From Gracilaria domingensis (lineage: Eukaryota > Rhodophyta > Florideophyceae > Gracilariales > Gracilariaceae), in assembly GCA_022539475.1 (NCBI GenBank), contig VCMS01000255.1:33831-97830 (forward strand): a stretch of 64,000 nt of DNA, read 5' to 3'. The number at the start of each line of letters is the position of its first letter. Within the stretch, counting starts at the first letter, position 1. Under the pieces are notes generated by a model. The model was not told the origin of the DNA. It ran no database searches and was given only the letters and a program-made list of their open reading frames with translations. A program made the position numbers and the translations under genes. Below are positions 31,624 through 42,223 of the stretch, piece after piece.

Positions 31624-32217
31624 CTAGAGAGAGAGGGCTGACTTTCTTGGGGAGAGTTGGGCAGTTTCGACTAGCAGGGGACGTGGTGGGAGACGCGGAA
31701 GAGGTACTCCAAAGAGCTCGCGCTCGGTGAGCAAAGCATCGATTATTTCGTCAACGTGCGCTATGGCATAAGTTTGTGAGCAAGACACGTTGGAAATGAC
31801 GGAGCTCACATCCGATGCACGAACAACCAGCTTTCGAAAGTCAGCCAACAGAGGTTCCAACAGACGATAAACAGCGGGGGGCTTTTCCATCAAGCGAATG
31901 TAGAATGCCGCCAGTACTCGCGGGTACTTGAAATCGGGTTGCTGCAGGTACACACTAATTTCGGGCGTGGTGGGTGCCAGCTGAAGAAGCTTGAGAAGCA
32001 TACACAGAAAGGGACTAGGCGTATGCATGGCACCGTAGGTGGCAGAGAGATGTGAGAGCGAGACAGCCAGTGGCACGAGATCGGCCACAGAGACACCGAA
32101 CAGATGTCGATTCCAATATGGACTAAGATGAATGGATGAGCGCGTGATGGGAGGGATATGGTGCTGAGGATCGTACCCCAACTTGTGGAGCGCAGCCTCA
32201 TCGGTGCTGTTGGCCAT
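31624..32217 (-). CDS. PRP38: pre-mRNA-splicing factor Prp38
   Basis: 197 residues from ATG 32217 (MANSTDEAALHKLGYDP). The open frame extends 62 codons upstream, but that part is unlike Prp38. The protein follows the family closely: NRHLFGVSVADLVPLAV, YGAMHTPSPFLCMLLKLLQL, DFKYPRVLAAFYIRLM, YRLLEPLLADFRKL, HVDEIIDALLTERELFGVPLPRL and a final LSPRKSAL. Prp38 joins the U4/U6.U5 tri-snRNP and is needed for spliceosome activation in the nucleus. The RS/Arg-rich tail of animal Prp38A is absent, so this is the short form. It is a single exon. Upstream lies a GC-rich region shared with the divergent gene at 33128. Confidence 0.93.
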   Translation of the reverse strand: MANSTDEAALHKLGYDPQHHIPPITRSSIHLSPYWNRHLFGVSVADLVPLAVSLSHLSATYGAMHTPSPFLCMLLKLLQLAPTTPEISVYLQQPDFKYPRVLAAFYIRLMEKPPAVYRLLEPLLADFRKLVVRASDVSSVISNVSCSQTYAIAHVDEIIDALLTERELFGVPLPRLPPRPLLVETAQLSPRKSALSL

Positions 32218-32403
32218 GGAAACTGAAACGCGTGAGGCGCGCGCGTGACGTTGCGATGTAGTTCCGAGTTGCGTGGCAATTGCGCCACCGCGGGAATCGC
32301 AACCAAGTGAAGCGCGGCTTGTGTATCTAGTGCGCAGTTTCTGACGCGTAGAAAGATAAGGTTTGCACAAGTTCGAGCGGGCGAAGAGCCACACGATGAT
32401 CAC

Positions 32404-33127
32404 GAGTCTTGAGCGGGAGACATGTGCCCCATGGAACGCGACGCAAGGAGAGGAATTGTCATTTGGGGCGTGTTACAGGAGCGTTTTACAGTTGCGTGAC
32501 GGGGAGCAGTGCTCGTAGTTTGTTGGTCGACAGACAGGCGCGATGTGCGCTTGTTCGGGCTTGTCTGCTCACGCCGGAGCCGTTCGTAATACTGTACTAA
32601 TGCCCTGAAGGACGACGCCTCTGGGGGGCGCGGAGGCGGCGCGCGCGGGCGCGAGATATCTCGGATACCGAACTGTCAGCGCGGCGGGCGTCTCCGCGGC
32701 GGCGGGCGCTCGAGACACCTTCGGGCGCCGGCCGAACGAGACGGCGGCGCCAATCCGAAACACGCTTGCAAGCTGCAAACGATAACGCATACCGCGCGCC
32801 GCAGCGCGCCACTGAGCGCGCTCCACGTGCGAGCGCGCTCCACGTGCGAGCGCGCCGCGCGCGTGCGCGCTCGCCCGGCATGGACGCTCGCCGCGCGCGC
32901 GCGCCGCCGCCGCCGCGCAGCCGCCCACGTCCGCACTGCTGTTCGACGTGAGCACACGCACCGTCGTCACGCCGCACGCGTATATTATCTCAGCGCTCCA
33001 CTCCGTTCGCGCCGCCGTACCTTGGGCTATATAAACGCCACGCCCCCCCCTCCCCCTTCCCCCCCCTGTCCCACGCCGCTCTTCCTCTGCCGCGCGCCTA
33101 CCTTCCCCCATCCATCACCGGTCCGTC
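32404..33127. promoter_or_regulatory. GC-rich divergent promoter region with G-box repeats and TATA box
   Basis: A 17-bp unit GAGCGCGCTCCACGTGC occurs twice in tandem at 32814-32830 and 32831-32847 and is followed by a partial third. Each full copy carries a CACGTG box. TATATAA at 33028-33034 lies 94 nt before the ATG at 33128. A long GC-rich tract (32600-32960) gives many spurious ORFs on both strands. Binding by bHLH or bZIP factors is plausible but inferred. Confidence 0.55.
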
Positions 33128-33706
33128 ATGTCGTCCAAGCACTCCAAGTCTTCTTCTTCTTCCTCGTCCTCCAAGTCCGCCTCTGTGCACCGCACGCACT
33201 CGCACCATCGCTCCAAGAAGCCGTCGTCGTCTGCTTCGTCTTCCTCCTCCTCCGCGTCCGCCGCCAGATCGCCGCCGACCCATTCCTACCCCTATCCTGC
33301 CAGTTCCTATCCTGCCAGTTCGTACCCTTCCAGCTCCTACCCTTCCAGTTCCCATGCGCCAGATCTTCCGGTCGAGGACGACCCGTTCCCGACCACTTCG
33401 TCTTCCACGCTCGATGCGCTCCGCCCAAAACGCTCTGCGCCCATAGACATTCCCAAACGGCCCCCCAGGCCTGCGCCCCCCATATCGCTCTCGTACTCGG
33501 AGAGCCTGGCCGCCGCCAAAGCCGAGCTAGATCCGAAGAACCGGCCGCCGGGAACTGTAAACCCGCTGATCACCATGCCAGAGGGCTCCTTCATACCGCC
33601 CCACATCCTTGCTGAAAGGGCGCGTGGCCCGCCGAGTATGGCCAGATCTTACCCCGGTAAGCAAAGGTTCAAGGACAACGGTAACCCTCCGGACTGGTGG
33701 TATTAG
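33128..33706 (+). CDS. Ser/His/Tyr/Pro-rich protein of unknown function
   Basis: 192 codons from ATG 33128, supported by a TATA box 94 nt upstream. Residues 1-50 are almost all Ser/Lys/His/Ala (an SR-poor Ser tract). Residues 52-78 contain a short repeat (YPASSYPASSYPSSSYPSSS). The second half is less biased: PRPAPPISLSYSESLAAAK, NPLITMPEGSFIPPHILAER and a basic, aromatic tail ending NPPDWWY. No membrane segment or signal peptide is seen. The low-complexity N-terminus and conserved-looking C-terminus suggest a nuclear, intrinsically disordered protein, but I recognise no family. Confidence 0.7.
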   Translation: MSSKHSKSSSSSSSSKSASVHRTHSHHRSKKPSSSASSSSSSASAARSPPTHSYPYPASSYPASSYPSSSYPSSSHAPDLPVEDDPFPTTSSSTLDALRPKRSAPIDIPKRPPRPAPPISLSYSESLAAAKAELDPKNRPPGTVNPLITMPEGSFIPPHILAERARGPPSMARSYPGKQRFKDNGNPPDWWY

Positions 33707-34483
33707 GCCCTAGCGCTTTGTATTTTCACCGTCATAGGCAGCTTGTGGCCATCGTACCAGTAGCACTCTTGTACATCACTGTCTCAGTATCTCTTGTATT
33801 TCTTCCTATCTGTACTTCTGCCCGAGCCCCCGAACCCTGCTGCTTCTGACCAATTCAATCACTCGGTAACTACATTGCCCCACTTGTCCACTCAGTTCTA
33901 GCTAGCGGCCTTTCTGTCAAACTACCGAATAACATCAAACCTTCTACAATAAAAACTAGTGCTTGGCCTTCACCCCTCGATTCATTTCCAGTCTTTCAGT
34001 ACTCATCTGTTCCGCTTCGGCACAAAAAAGCTTAAAACGCCCGTTTCTATTTCTCTCGTTCTCTCCGTACATATGTTTGTGCTTATGCTTGCCTAATTGC
34101 GGCATAGAGTAGTGATTGATATCAAAGATACACTCCGTCACGAGAGAGGCTGCTATGCCTTCAGAAAGCAATCTAACAGCGACACAGGTGATCATGAAGA
34201 GCAGGCGAGCATAAGAGTTTTTCACAAGTTTCTATTTCAACCTCTCAGCATGTTGTGCCTGTGTTCAGTGCACTCCCGACCGGAAAGTGCAGACAAACCT
34301 TATACGTTGAAGAATGCATACCAACAGGATGCAGAAATCATTACACCATCATCATGATGGTGAATGCCCTACAAACAGCGTCGCCAACGTAGCTTGGGAA
34401 GACATCACGTGTGCCAACGCCGATTGTCTCAACAACGGTGTCTTACCCGCGTTCTTGAACTCTCCTAGAAACATCTGAATCAT
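33707..34483. other. intergenic, 3' ends of two convergent genes
   Basis: Pyrimidine-rich 3' flank of the Ser-rich gene, with a candidate AATAAA-like AATAAAAAC at about 33949, then the 3' flank of Nup93. No ORF here has coding character. Confidence 0.5.
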
Positions 34484-37102
34484 CTAGCTCATTAGTACTT
34501 CTAACCGAACCAGCCGGGCTGAAATATCAGCCGGTCCGTCATGCATCATACCTGCGAAACTCACGAGCAATCTCGCACGCCGCCGTAATTCACCCGCCGA
34601 TAACGCGCTACTCCCACCCCCACGTCTACTCTGCATGTGTAACGCCGTAAGCGTCTCCATCGCAGCCAGCAATATCTCCCCAGCTCTTTCGCAAAGGCTG
34701 TCAGCCCATACTCCACCTCCAACACGTAGCTCTTGTGTTTTTGTCACAAGTTCCCCCTCATCATGCGGAACGAGTTCAGTTCGGTCCAACAACAATCGAG
34801 CCTGCTCATATTGTTTAGACCACAGATGATCAAAGAACTGCCCCAGAACGAGAAGAGTCTCGAAAGATGGTAACAAAATGTCCAAACTTCTATCTCTTCC
34901 ACCGTCGACCATCGACGACTTTTTCCCTCTCATCTTAGCTTCGTATTCCACGGCCTCTTCGAAAACTTGTTTTCTGCTCGAAGAGCCTTGAGACGTGAGA
35001 ACGGGTGCCAATCTATCGATATGGATGGCAATCACCTTTCCATACGCTCCAACTCGTTCGTACAGAGTAAGCGCCGTTTTCCTATCACCGATTCTCTCCG
35101 CTTCCTCAGCCGCTGCTTCGGCTACATGGAGCCAACCCGTATCCATAACAGATTCTCTGCCGCCAAACGCCCATAACTCCTGAAATACACCTCGTCTTTG
35201 GTTGAAACGATTTGCGAACTGAGAAGGGGAATTGCCAAGCAACAGCTCAAACTCTTTTGTTTCCAGTAATAACCTCTTTAGTAGACGATTGCGGACTCCA
35301 GCTTCTCGTATGGTGAAAATGTAAACAGAGGCAGTTGTGGCATCTGTCTTTGCAAAGTTCGAGACGTATCTCCAAAGAAGGTTTGAATATTCTATCTTCT
35401 GCAGACCATTTCTCTTATTTCCATCATTTACAACATCCTTCATATCGTCATTCTCCCGCTCTTCGTTTTGAATAATTCCGTAGTAGTAAAGAGTGAACGC
35501 AATATGCATTGCCTCGGCGATTGCTCGCGCACCTCGATCCAAATACGAAATAGCTTCGGCAAACTGGCCGGTGAGTATCAGGACCAGAGCGTAGAAAGCG
35601 GGGGCATCTCCTCTAGGATCGAAATGTTGAGGGCCGAAACTCCTTATATCGTTCTGGATCCACTCCGTTGTCATCTGATAAGCGATCAATGAGTCTGGTA
35701 ACTTCTCATCGCTTTCCAGACGTACAACGCTTAATAGCAGCCATAGGTAGTCTTCGATGGAATAAAACAACAACTCAAAATCTCCATCGGGCAACGCCAT
35801 TCCATCACCCAGCATGGGGCTTAGTCTTGCGATGACAACATAACATGCACGATGATACGGATCTTCTCCTCTCTTTGCAACGAGTCCATAATCCTGCAGC
35901 AACGCTTCTAAGAGGGACTTTGGTAACATACGGCGTTCTCCCGAGACGCATACTGCTTGGAGGCAGCTTTCGAACAACATGACACTACCATCAGAACAGC
36001 CTTTGTCAATAACATCTGTGGCAATTTCCCGCGCCGTTTCAACATGTCCTGCTCTGAGACAGTAATACAGCTGTGCCCAAATGGGCATACCATCGTACAT
36101 GACCCCAGATGCAAATTGTTCTGGTATACCACGATCGAACACTAGGTTCAGATAAGCACGTACGTCTGCCTTGATTCCGGGAATACCACCCCGTTTGGCT
36201 TCAACAGGACGCGATGCAATTTCGCGCCGCATCTTGTCCTCACAAAACTGAAGGCAAAGGTAGCGGTACGACCCTTCGTACAAAGTACGATGGGCTTCAG
36301 ACACTCGCATTTCCTCAAAAGCGCCTTCTCGGGGAGTCTCCCGATACTCTCCGGTTAAGTATCGTAGAGAAGTAAACACTGCATGCAAGTGTTGCACACT
36401 TCGCGGAGCAGCTGTAGGTTCTCCTCTTGGTGCAAGATTTGCTACTAGAGCATCATCGAGCTCCGTTGCGATGGCAACGCTGGCGCCAGGCGTTGTCCTT
36501 CCGTTCACAGCTCGACGTACTATAGCTTCGTAAATCGGAGTCACTGGCTGTTGTTCGTGATATGATGACTCCCGTCGAGATCGAGGTTGTCTAAATGGAG
36601 ATGCAAAAGCATGAGAAGCTGTGGCTGTCGAGTTGGATAGACGCTTTGCCGGACGGCGGTAGCGAAGAGAAGGTAAAGAGACCAGATCGCGTTTCGAAGC
36701 TTCCCAAGAGGCATCCACACTTGCCGAAGCGGCTCTCATGGATCGCTGAGTCACTTTCTGAATAGCATCCTCAATCGCAGTGACAATAGCGTACTCGTGG
36801 GCCTGGTTCAAGTATGCCTCAAGATCTGTGTCAGCTACTGCTTGTATCGGTTCGAAAGCATCCCGCAGCGCAATGGATTGTAGTGTTCTCTCTATCTTGT
36901 CATTCTCGAAACCATACTCCGCAAGCAAACGCACTCCGGCCTCGTTGGATTCAGAGCGAGCCAGACGCCTAGATTCCGTAGAGATTTGAGGCAGCAGGCG
37001 TTCAAGACGAGGTATGTTATCCGTGAAAGTCGGAAGCTGCGATTCTTGTTTTGAACGCAACGCGCGTGACTTTTCCAGAAGGTCAGAGAAATCGACTTCC
37101 AT
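34484..37102 (-). CDS. NUP93: nucleoporin Nup93/Nic96
   Basis: 872 codons in a single exon from ATG 37102 to TAG. The all-helical Nic96 domain is clear: an N-terminal coiled region (residues 1-50), a disordered linker with RRPAKRLS and SPFRQPRSRR, then PREGAFEEMRVSEAHR and GGIPGIKADVRAYLNL. These are followed by GMPIWAQLYYCLRAGH, EDYLWLLLSVVRLE, APAFYALVLILTGQF and ALTLYERVGAYGKVIAI. Nup93 is the linker of the inner-ring scaffold of the nuclear pore, binding Nup205/188 and the Nup62 complex. Length is near the family's 820-850. It is divergent from the RFWD3-like gene, with 702 bp between the two starts. Confidence 0.95.
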   Translation of the reverse strand: MEVDFSDLLEKSRALRSKQESQLPTFTDNIPRLERLLPQISTESRRLARSESNEAGVRLLAEYGFENDKIERTLQSIALRDAFEPIQAVADTDLEAYLNQAHEYAIVTAIEDAIQKVTQRSMRAASASVDASWEASKRDLVSLPSLRYRRPAKRLSNSTATASHAFASPFRQPRSRRESSYHEQQPVTPIYEAIVRRAVNGRTTPGASVAIATELDDALVANLAPRGEPTAAPRSVQHLHAVFTSLRYLTGEYRETPREGAFEEMRVSEAHRTLYEGSYRYLCLQFCEDKMRREIASRPVEAKRGGIPGIKADVRAYLNLVFDRGIPEQFASGVMYDGMPIWAQLYYCLRAGHVETAREIATDVIDKGCSDGSVMLFESCLQAVCVSGERRMLPKSLLEALLQDYGLVAKRGEDPYHRACYVVIARLSPMLGDGMALPDGDFELLFYSIEDYLWLLLSVVRLESDEKLPDSLIAYQMTTEWIQNDIRSFGPQHFDPRGDAPAFYALVLILTGQFAEAISYLDRGARAIAEAMHIAFTLYYYGIIQNEERENDDMKDVVNDGNKRNGLQKIEYSNLLWRYVSNFAKTDATTASVYIFTIREAGVRNRLLKRLLLETKEFELLLGNSPSQFANRFNQRRGVFQELWAFGGRESVMDTGWLHVAEAAAEEAERIGDRKTALTLYERVGAYGKVIAIHIDRLAPVLTSQGSSSRKQVFEEAVEYEAKMRGKKSSMVDGGRDRSLDILLPSFETLLVLGQFFDHLWSKQYEQARLLLDRTELVPHDEGELVTKTQELRVGGGVWADSLCERAGEILLAAMETLTALHMQSRRGGGSSALSAGELRRRARLLVSFAGMMHDGPADISARLVRLEVLMS

Positions 37103-37804
37103 GTTTTGGACGGTGCTCAGAAGAATTGACGAGCTGTTGCAAGGCTTAGGGACTTAGGAGTACCGGTAGCACGTGTTCTCGCTGCAAATGACCACACTGG
37201 CTAGAACATCACCATGTGACGAACCGTTTGTCGAATCTATCCGTCAAGATCGAATAAACCCCTTTCAAGAACCAGTAGAGGACAGCAAAAGTTGACGTCC
37301 ACTTTGATCCTCTGCAATCAACGGCAGGAGAGCAAGGAGGGTCTTGGACAGCAGCTGTCTCGGACTGGGCACATTGCGGCAATTTCCAGGAAGGCGTGCA
37401 TTTCAAAATCTATTTAAAAATGAAAAGATCTATTTAAAACCGAACCACCATTTGGCGCCAAATCCGTCAGCCGAACATGCTGCATGTCAACAGCCAGCTG
37501 CAGCTCTGAAGGGGTTTCTTCTTCTCCGCGGGGAGAAGGGCCCTGAAGCCCTCGTTTGGCCGAAGTCGGCAATTACAAAAACACCTCCTCTTGTTTTCTC
37601 GGGGAGTACGAAGACATCCGCTAATTTGGACCTCTGTCAAAGTTCATGTATCGAAGCATTCGTCTTTCTGCCCAACAAATCCCATTTTACTCTTTTAAGT
37701 CCTCTTGGATGCAACCACGAGCTTTTGGACTTCATTGTTTGTCACAGCAAAGACGACAGACGAATGTCAAACTCAGATTTTAGCTTAGAACCTTAACTAA
37801 TCGT
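37103..37804. promoter_or_regulatory. divergent Nup93/RFWD3 promoter with perfect E2F palindrome
   Basis: TTTGGCGCCAAA at 37451-37462 is the complete two-sided E2F/DP consensus (TTTSGCGC on both strands), about midway between the two start codons. An open frame at 37344-37796 starts at TTG and has no recognisable domain, so I regard it as non-coding. Cell-cycle (S-phase) control of the RFWD3-like gene would fit its role in replication stress, but this is inference. Confidence 0.5.
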
Positions 37805-39727
37805 ATGCCGTCTCCGACAACCGTTCCAAACGGTTCCCCGAGACCCCCCACCTCCCTCCAAGCTTCCCAGCGACTGACAGAGAGCAGAACAGCCGGACCT
37901 CCCGCTTTAAGAGTCCCGGATATAGAAGATTTTTTCACAATAGATGAGGTACACACTGAAGCACCAAACGCTCCTCCGCCCTTGCCCGACGGAGGAGGCA
38001 TGTCCATTATTGTTCGTCTTGACGATGAGGACGAAAATGAGAACGGAAGCGTTGTCAGTGTTCGATCTGCACAAGATTCACGTGAGCCTAGCCCATCCCC
38101 CGTAATCAAGCGTCGCCGAAGGACTGCGAACCTTCCCTTACCAAAGCCTGAGAATAAGGCAAACAACCCCTCTCAGGAAGATGGTGCCAACTGTTGTACA
38201 ATATGTCTAGAGCCCTGGACAAGTTCTGGTTCTCACCAAGTGTGTTGCATGCCGTGTGGTCATCTGTTTGGGTACAGTTGCATAAAACAATGGATTCGCG
38301 GAGGCCATTCTCGAAAACGAGAATGTCCAACATGCAAAACGCCTGGTCGTGTCAAAGACTTGAGGTATCTTTTCGGTCTTCCCTCACGGCTTGCGGTCTC
38401 CGATGTTTCCGAGATACAGCGAATGCGAGACGAGCTCCAGCGAGAGAAAGTAGCCCATGAAATTACGAAGAGGAAGTATGAAGAAACGAAGACTTTGGCA
38501 AAGATGTACCGAAAGGAGATTCGGAATCTTTCTCGTCACGGAAAGCCCTCGGTTCAAACATTTGGACACGAGAATAATCCGCAACGTGGGGAACCCGTGG
38601 ATAACGTACGTCTGGTGTCGGTACATCGAACCGCTGGTGCTTCCGTAGCGGTGGCAGTCGATCAAGATGCATCATATCTATTCAACGAACGTGTTCCCGG
38701 AGACGGGTTGCGGCATCGCGTAGGCCGCATAGACATCGGAAGACCAAACGTGCCAGTACACTCGCCACATGCCGCCAAGAAGCGGATCAACTGCATCGAA
38801 ATATGTCGTCACACAAACAGAGCGGACCATAGGCATATTGCCGTAGCAAGCACGGATAACAGCGTTTCTATTTTGACCCCAAATCTTCAGCACGCTACAA
38901 CTCTTCGTTTGCCTAGGATCCCATTGTCATGCTCATGGCTTTCTAGTCGTCCACATCTGATAGCTGTTGGACTTATCTCAGGCGAAGTTTTAATGTACGA
39001 CATCAGAAATACTTCCACACATATGTACGAGTCAGTTTTGTCTCGCAATCAAGGATTCCGTGCCGTTCATTCCTTGGAGGAAGTCAAACTCGACGATCCG
39101 CAAAAATCATCCGCCGTTATGGCGGCTTCGCCACTTGGTGTATATGGTATTTCATTTGATGGATACGTGGGCACACCAAACGTTTACGAGGTAAAGAATG
39201 GTACATCCGAAGACTGGGCTCCCACTAGTTTCACAGTAAGTGGAAGCATGATCGCTGTTGCTGCAAAAAGACGTGGGCTCGCTGGCTGCGCATCTCAAGA
39301 AATGGGATGTTCTTTGTCCATATACAGGGGTCTAATTAGGGAAGGTCTACACTTCAAGTTTGGTCTTTCACTAGGCGAGCCTGTATACATCTCATCACAA
39401 AATGTACCGTTCGTATACTGCGGTATTGTAGAAGGAAATGAAGACTGCTCAGATACAATATTGGCATACCCTGATAAGAATGCTCAGGATAAGCTAAGCG
39501 TGTGGGCTTATAAGCGCGATACGGTTAATGGGGGATCAAGATGGAAGGGGCAAGATGTTGTGTCTGAAATGGAAACTCAGGCTCTAGGGAATGCTGATGT
39601 TAAGGCAGCGGCAGGGCTTCGCCTTCCGCCGTCTGCAAGGATAAGTGGTGTGCCCGATGGAAGCCGCGGCGTTTTTGTTAGTGTTGGTGGTGATGTCATT
39701 CGAGTTTTTGCCGCAGGGAAGTATTGA
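37805..39727 (+). CDS. RFWD3: RFWD3-like RING/WD40 E3 ubiquitin ligase
   Basis: 640 codons, single exon. A disordered N-terminus (Pro/Ser-rich, with an acidic stretch and KRRRR at about 100) is followed by a RING finger at about residues 129-177 (CCTICLEPW...CCMPCGHLFGYSCIKQW...ECPTC). Next is a coiled coil (about 200-245, EIQRMRDELQREKVAHEITKRKY) and WD40-like repeats to the end (HIAVASTDNSVSILTPN, HLIAVGLISGEVLMYDIR). This RING, coiled coil, WD40 order is that of RFWD3, which ubiquitinates RPA and RAD51 at stalled forks and is needed in interstrand crosslink repair. The N-terminus is shorter than in vertebrates and lacks obvious SQ clusters. Confidence 0.88.
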   Translation: MPSPTTVPNGSPRPPTSLQASQRLTESRTAGPPALRVPDIEDFFTIDEVHTEAPNAPPPLPDGGGMSIIVRLDDEDENENGSVVSVRSAQDSREPSPSPVIKRRRRTANLPLPKPENKANNPSQEDGANCCTICLEPWTSSGSHQVCCMPCGHLFGYSCIKQWIRGGHSRKRECPTCKTPGRVKDLRYLFGLPSRLAVSDVSEIQRMRDELQREKVAHEITKRKYEETKTLAKMYRKEIRNLSRHGKPSVQTFGHENNPQRGEPVDNVRLVSVHRTAGASVAVAVDQDASYLFNERVPGDGLRHRVGRIDIGRPNVPVHSPHAAKKRINCIEICRHTNRADHRHIAVASTDNSVSILTPNLQHATTLRLPRIPLSCSWLSSRPHLIAVGLISGEVLMYDIRNTSTHMYESVLSRNQGFRAVHSLEEVKLDDPQKSSAVMAASPLGVYGISFDGYVGTPNVYEVKNGTSEDWAPTSFTVSGSMIAVAAKRRGLAGCASQEMGCSLSIYRGLIREGLHFKFGLSLGEPVYISSQNVPFVYCGIVEGNEDCSDTILAYPDKNAQDKLSVWAYKRDTVNGGSRWKGQDVVSEMETQALGNADVKAAAGLRLPPSARISGVPDGSRGVFVSVGGDVIRVFAAGKY

Positions 39728-40279
39728 GAACGACTACGACGCATATGTACTCAAATCTCCGAAACGAATCATGTCCAGAAGGATAACTATGAGTTGAGGA
39801 ACACGAGGGCTCCTTTGGTCTTTTAGCGCATCAGGATGCTGAGCTATCACGATTCTTTGTCTTCGAGTTATTCATTGTTCTTCTTGAAGCTCACTACCGT
39901 CCCTCGTTAGACCTCCATATCATCTCTTCATATACTGTTGAGTAACTCTCCCCCCTCCCCCAACCCTCCACGCTAACTGCTTCCTTCACAAACCCAAGCG
40001 GGACCGACAGAAGTAACCATCGCTGCACAAATCTCACTTGTTCATTTTGTCTGCGCTCTCTGTGCCGAATATTATCGCCATGGATATGTATGTCAGGAGC
40101 CATCTCCAACAAGTGTTGCCGTTGTACTTGAATGGCACAGCACTCTTTTTCGGGCAAACTCCTTGCCTCCCATGCACTGGCTTATCCTGCGGTGGCAGCG
40201 GCATGTTCTCCGTTTCACTTTTCCCCGAAGAACAGATCCCTCCGCAGGAGCAAGTTTTCGTGGTGTTTCTGGAACATTT
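39728..40279. other. intergenic between convergent genes
   Basis: 3' flanks of the RFWD3-like and FkbM genes. Includes a C-rich tract near 39950. No ORF with coding character was found. Confidence 0.5.
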
Positions 40280-41170
40280 TCATTCAGGGAAACCCAGAAC
40301 GACACCATGACGTACATATACAACCTTTTTCATTCGAAACGGTTTCATTCGACGAACAGCATGCCTGCCTGGGACGTGTGCATGATATCCCCTTTGTAGA
40401 AGGAAAGTGTGAATTGGGTTTCTGGCATGTTTCTCATTCTCTACCGTTATTATGTCTATGATCACCTTTCCCCACTCTACACCTTCGAGAACTTCCAATT
40501 CATGCCCCTCAACATCAAGGTTCAAGTAATCAACATGAGAAACCCCCATTCGATGGAAAATAGTCTCAAGCGTCGTGCACGAAAGTTCCTCCGCAACGCC
40601 TTCTAAAACTCTTGCATCTCCCGTATATGTTTCCAGGATTCCACCATTGGCACCCAGCATTCCGAATTGTACATCTTTCTCATCCTCATCACTCGCGCAA
40701 GTTGGAACAAGGTGACACGATCTTTGCGTATGCAACCGTTCGTAATATTGTGAGTTGGCTTCGACACAGATGCCTCGCCATCCCATGCATCGATCGAAGA
40801 AGTACGTGTTTGACCTCTGAATCGGCTCTTTAGGTGCAACATCAACGTATATTCCTGGTCGTCGTAAACGAGAAAAATGACGAGTGAATAGGTAGTAATC
40901 TTCGCCATCTTCTGAAAAGAAGTGAGGCAAAGAACTGTTGCATAGCACTCCAGGCTTGGTGGATCTGCAAAACGACTCGTTCGGTTGCGGGTGCTTCTGA
41001 AGCACATGGCAGAAATCAGGAGTTGCCCAATCCCGACGAACTGGGAGAATATCTGACGAAGGTTTTTGTCCTGGTCTGGACTCGTCTGTTACTGATAGTA
41101 TGAAGAATGATAAAGAGAAGAATAGCAAAGCTAAACTTCTTCGGAATGGAGACAAAGGGGACTTCTTCAT
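40280..41170 (-). CDS. FkbM-type SAM-dependent methyltransferase, type II membrane protein
   Basis: 296 codons from ATG 41170. Basic residues precede a signal anchor at about 12-28 (LALLFFSLSFFILSVT), so a lumenal Golgi/ER enzyme is likely. The FkbM fold is seen in PGIYVDVAPKEPIQRSNTYFF (motif I with the SAM-binding strand), GWRGICVEANSQYYERL and VPTCASDED, then DYLNLDVEGHELEVLEGVEW and VITVENE. Members transfer a methyl group to sugar or other hydroxyls. In algae they may modify cell-wall or secreted polysaccharides, which is inference. Motif I reads DVAP rather than the commoner DVGA/DIGA. Single exon. Confidence 0.85.
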   Translation of the reverse strand: MKKSPLSPFRRSLALLFFSLSFFILSVTDESRPGQKPSSDILPVRRDWATPDFCHVLQKHPQPNESFCRSTKPGVLCNSSLPHFFSEDGEDYYLFTRHFSRLRRPGIYVDVAPKEPIQRSNTYFFDRCMGWRGICVEANSQYYERLHTQRSCHLVPTCASDEDEKDVQFGMLGANGGILETYTGDARVLEGVAEELSCTTLETIFHRMGVSHVDYLNLDVEGHELEVLEGVEWGKVIIDIITVENEKHARNPIHTFLLQRGYHAHVPGRHAVRRMKPFRMKKVVYVRHGVVLGFPE

Positions 41171-42167
41171 TTTGGGGAGCCCAAGATTGGAGCTATTGGG
41201 TATCGAACTCCAGGTTTTTTAAGCCGTGAAGAAGGCATGGACTCTTTCCGACAAGACAGTGGCATTTCCGTCGTTGCCGAAGGGACGGGTAACACGTTGT
41301 GAATTCTGTAAGTCTCTATTTGTTTATATTCTTTCTCCCTTTTGTGGCGCTTTACGACCTCTCCGGAACTTGCGTACTATGTACGTGTTTGTACCTTTAG
41401 ATAGGTTTCTAATTCTGCGTAGAAGCGAAGGAATTTTCAAAGCAGAAAGGATAGGACAAGGATATGTATGAACGTGACCACGTTCCGAAAATTTATCTAC
41501 TTCGACGTTTACATCCGCACCGCATGGAGAAAGAGAGAATTAAGTTTTTTTTGCTCGTATATAGCGTTATGGGCGCCGGTTCGGTTGGCGCAGGGAAGCG
41601 TATCGTTCTCCTTTATAGGTAGCGTTTTTGGACAAGGCTAAGGAAGAAGCCCTGCCTTGCCCATGACGTTACAACTACGGAAAACTACACTCTCGGTAGA
41701 GTTTAAACTTGAAAATAGATGGGGTATATAGTCGTTTCCCTTACACCGTAGAATATACTGAAGGTTAAAGAGGAATTCTCCGTACCTCTGTCAAGTTCAC
41801 ATATGTAACTTTGAGTTACGTAAGGGAAACACGCGAGACACAAACAGAGAAAACATCCCAGGACAGAAGTTACCACAAACAAATCTATGCATTGGCAGTT
41901 TCAATTGTAGGTACATTGCAGGAGGGAGCACAAATGACACAGAACTCTGTGATACAAACTGCGGAACCGCATGATCCGCCGAAAGAGTCGTAGGGAACAA
42001 CAATGTGCGCGCATACTCAAATCAATACATTTCTCTTCGTAATATACCAACAAGAAGAGATAAGTCTATACACAAGCAACACAACCACGTTATAGCCAGC
42101 ATAATATTACTACGGCCCTCAACACACACACACACACACACACGCAAGATAGATACACCTATGTACG

Positions 42168-42198
<31 letters not shown>

Positions 42199-42223
42199 TA
42201 TAGAAAAGTACATCACAGCGCAC
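41171..42223. other. intergenic with CA and TA microsatellites
   Basis: About 1 kb of flank between FkbM and the kinase. No gene seen. A (CA)n run at about 42122-42143 and a (TA)n run at about 42170-42196 lie 30-100 nt beyond the kinase stop. Confidence 0.6.

Noticed and set aside
33956-34225. 89-codon minus ORF between the Ser-rich gene and Nup93
   Set aside because: No coding character and located in 3' flanks of convergent genes.
37344-37796. 150-codon ORF before the RFWD3-like gene
   Set aside because: Starts at TTG, has no domain and covers the divergent promoter.
41175-41225. Possible tRNA B-box (GAGTTCGATACC on the minus strand)
   Set aside because: No A-box or cloverleaf could be folded around it.
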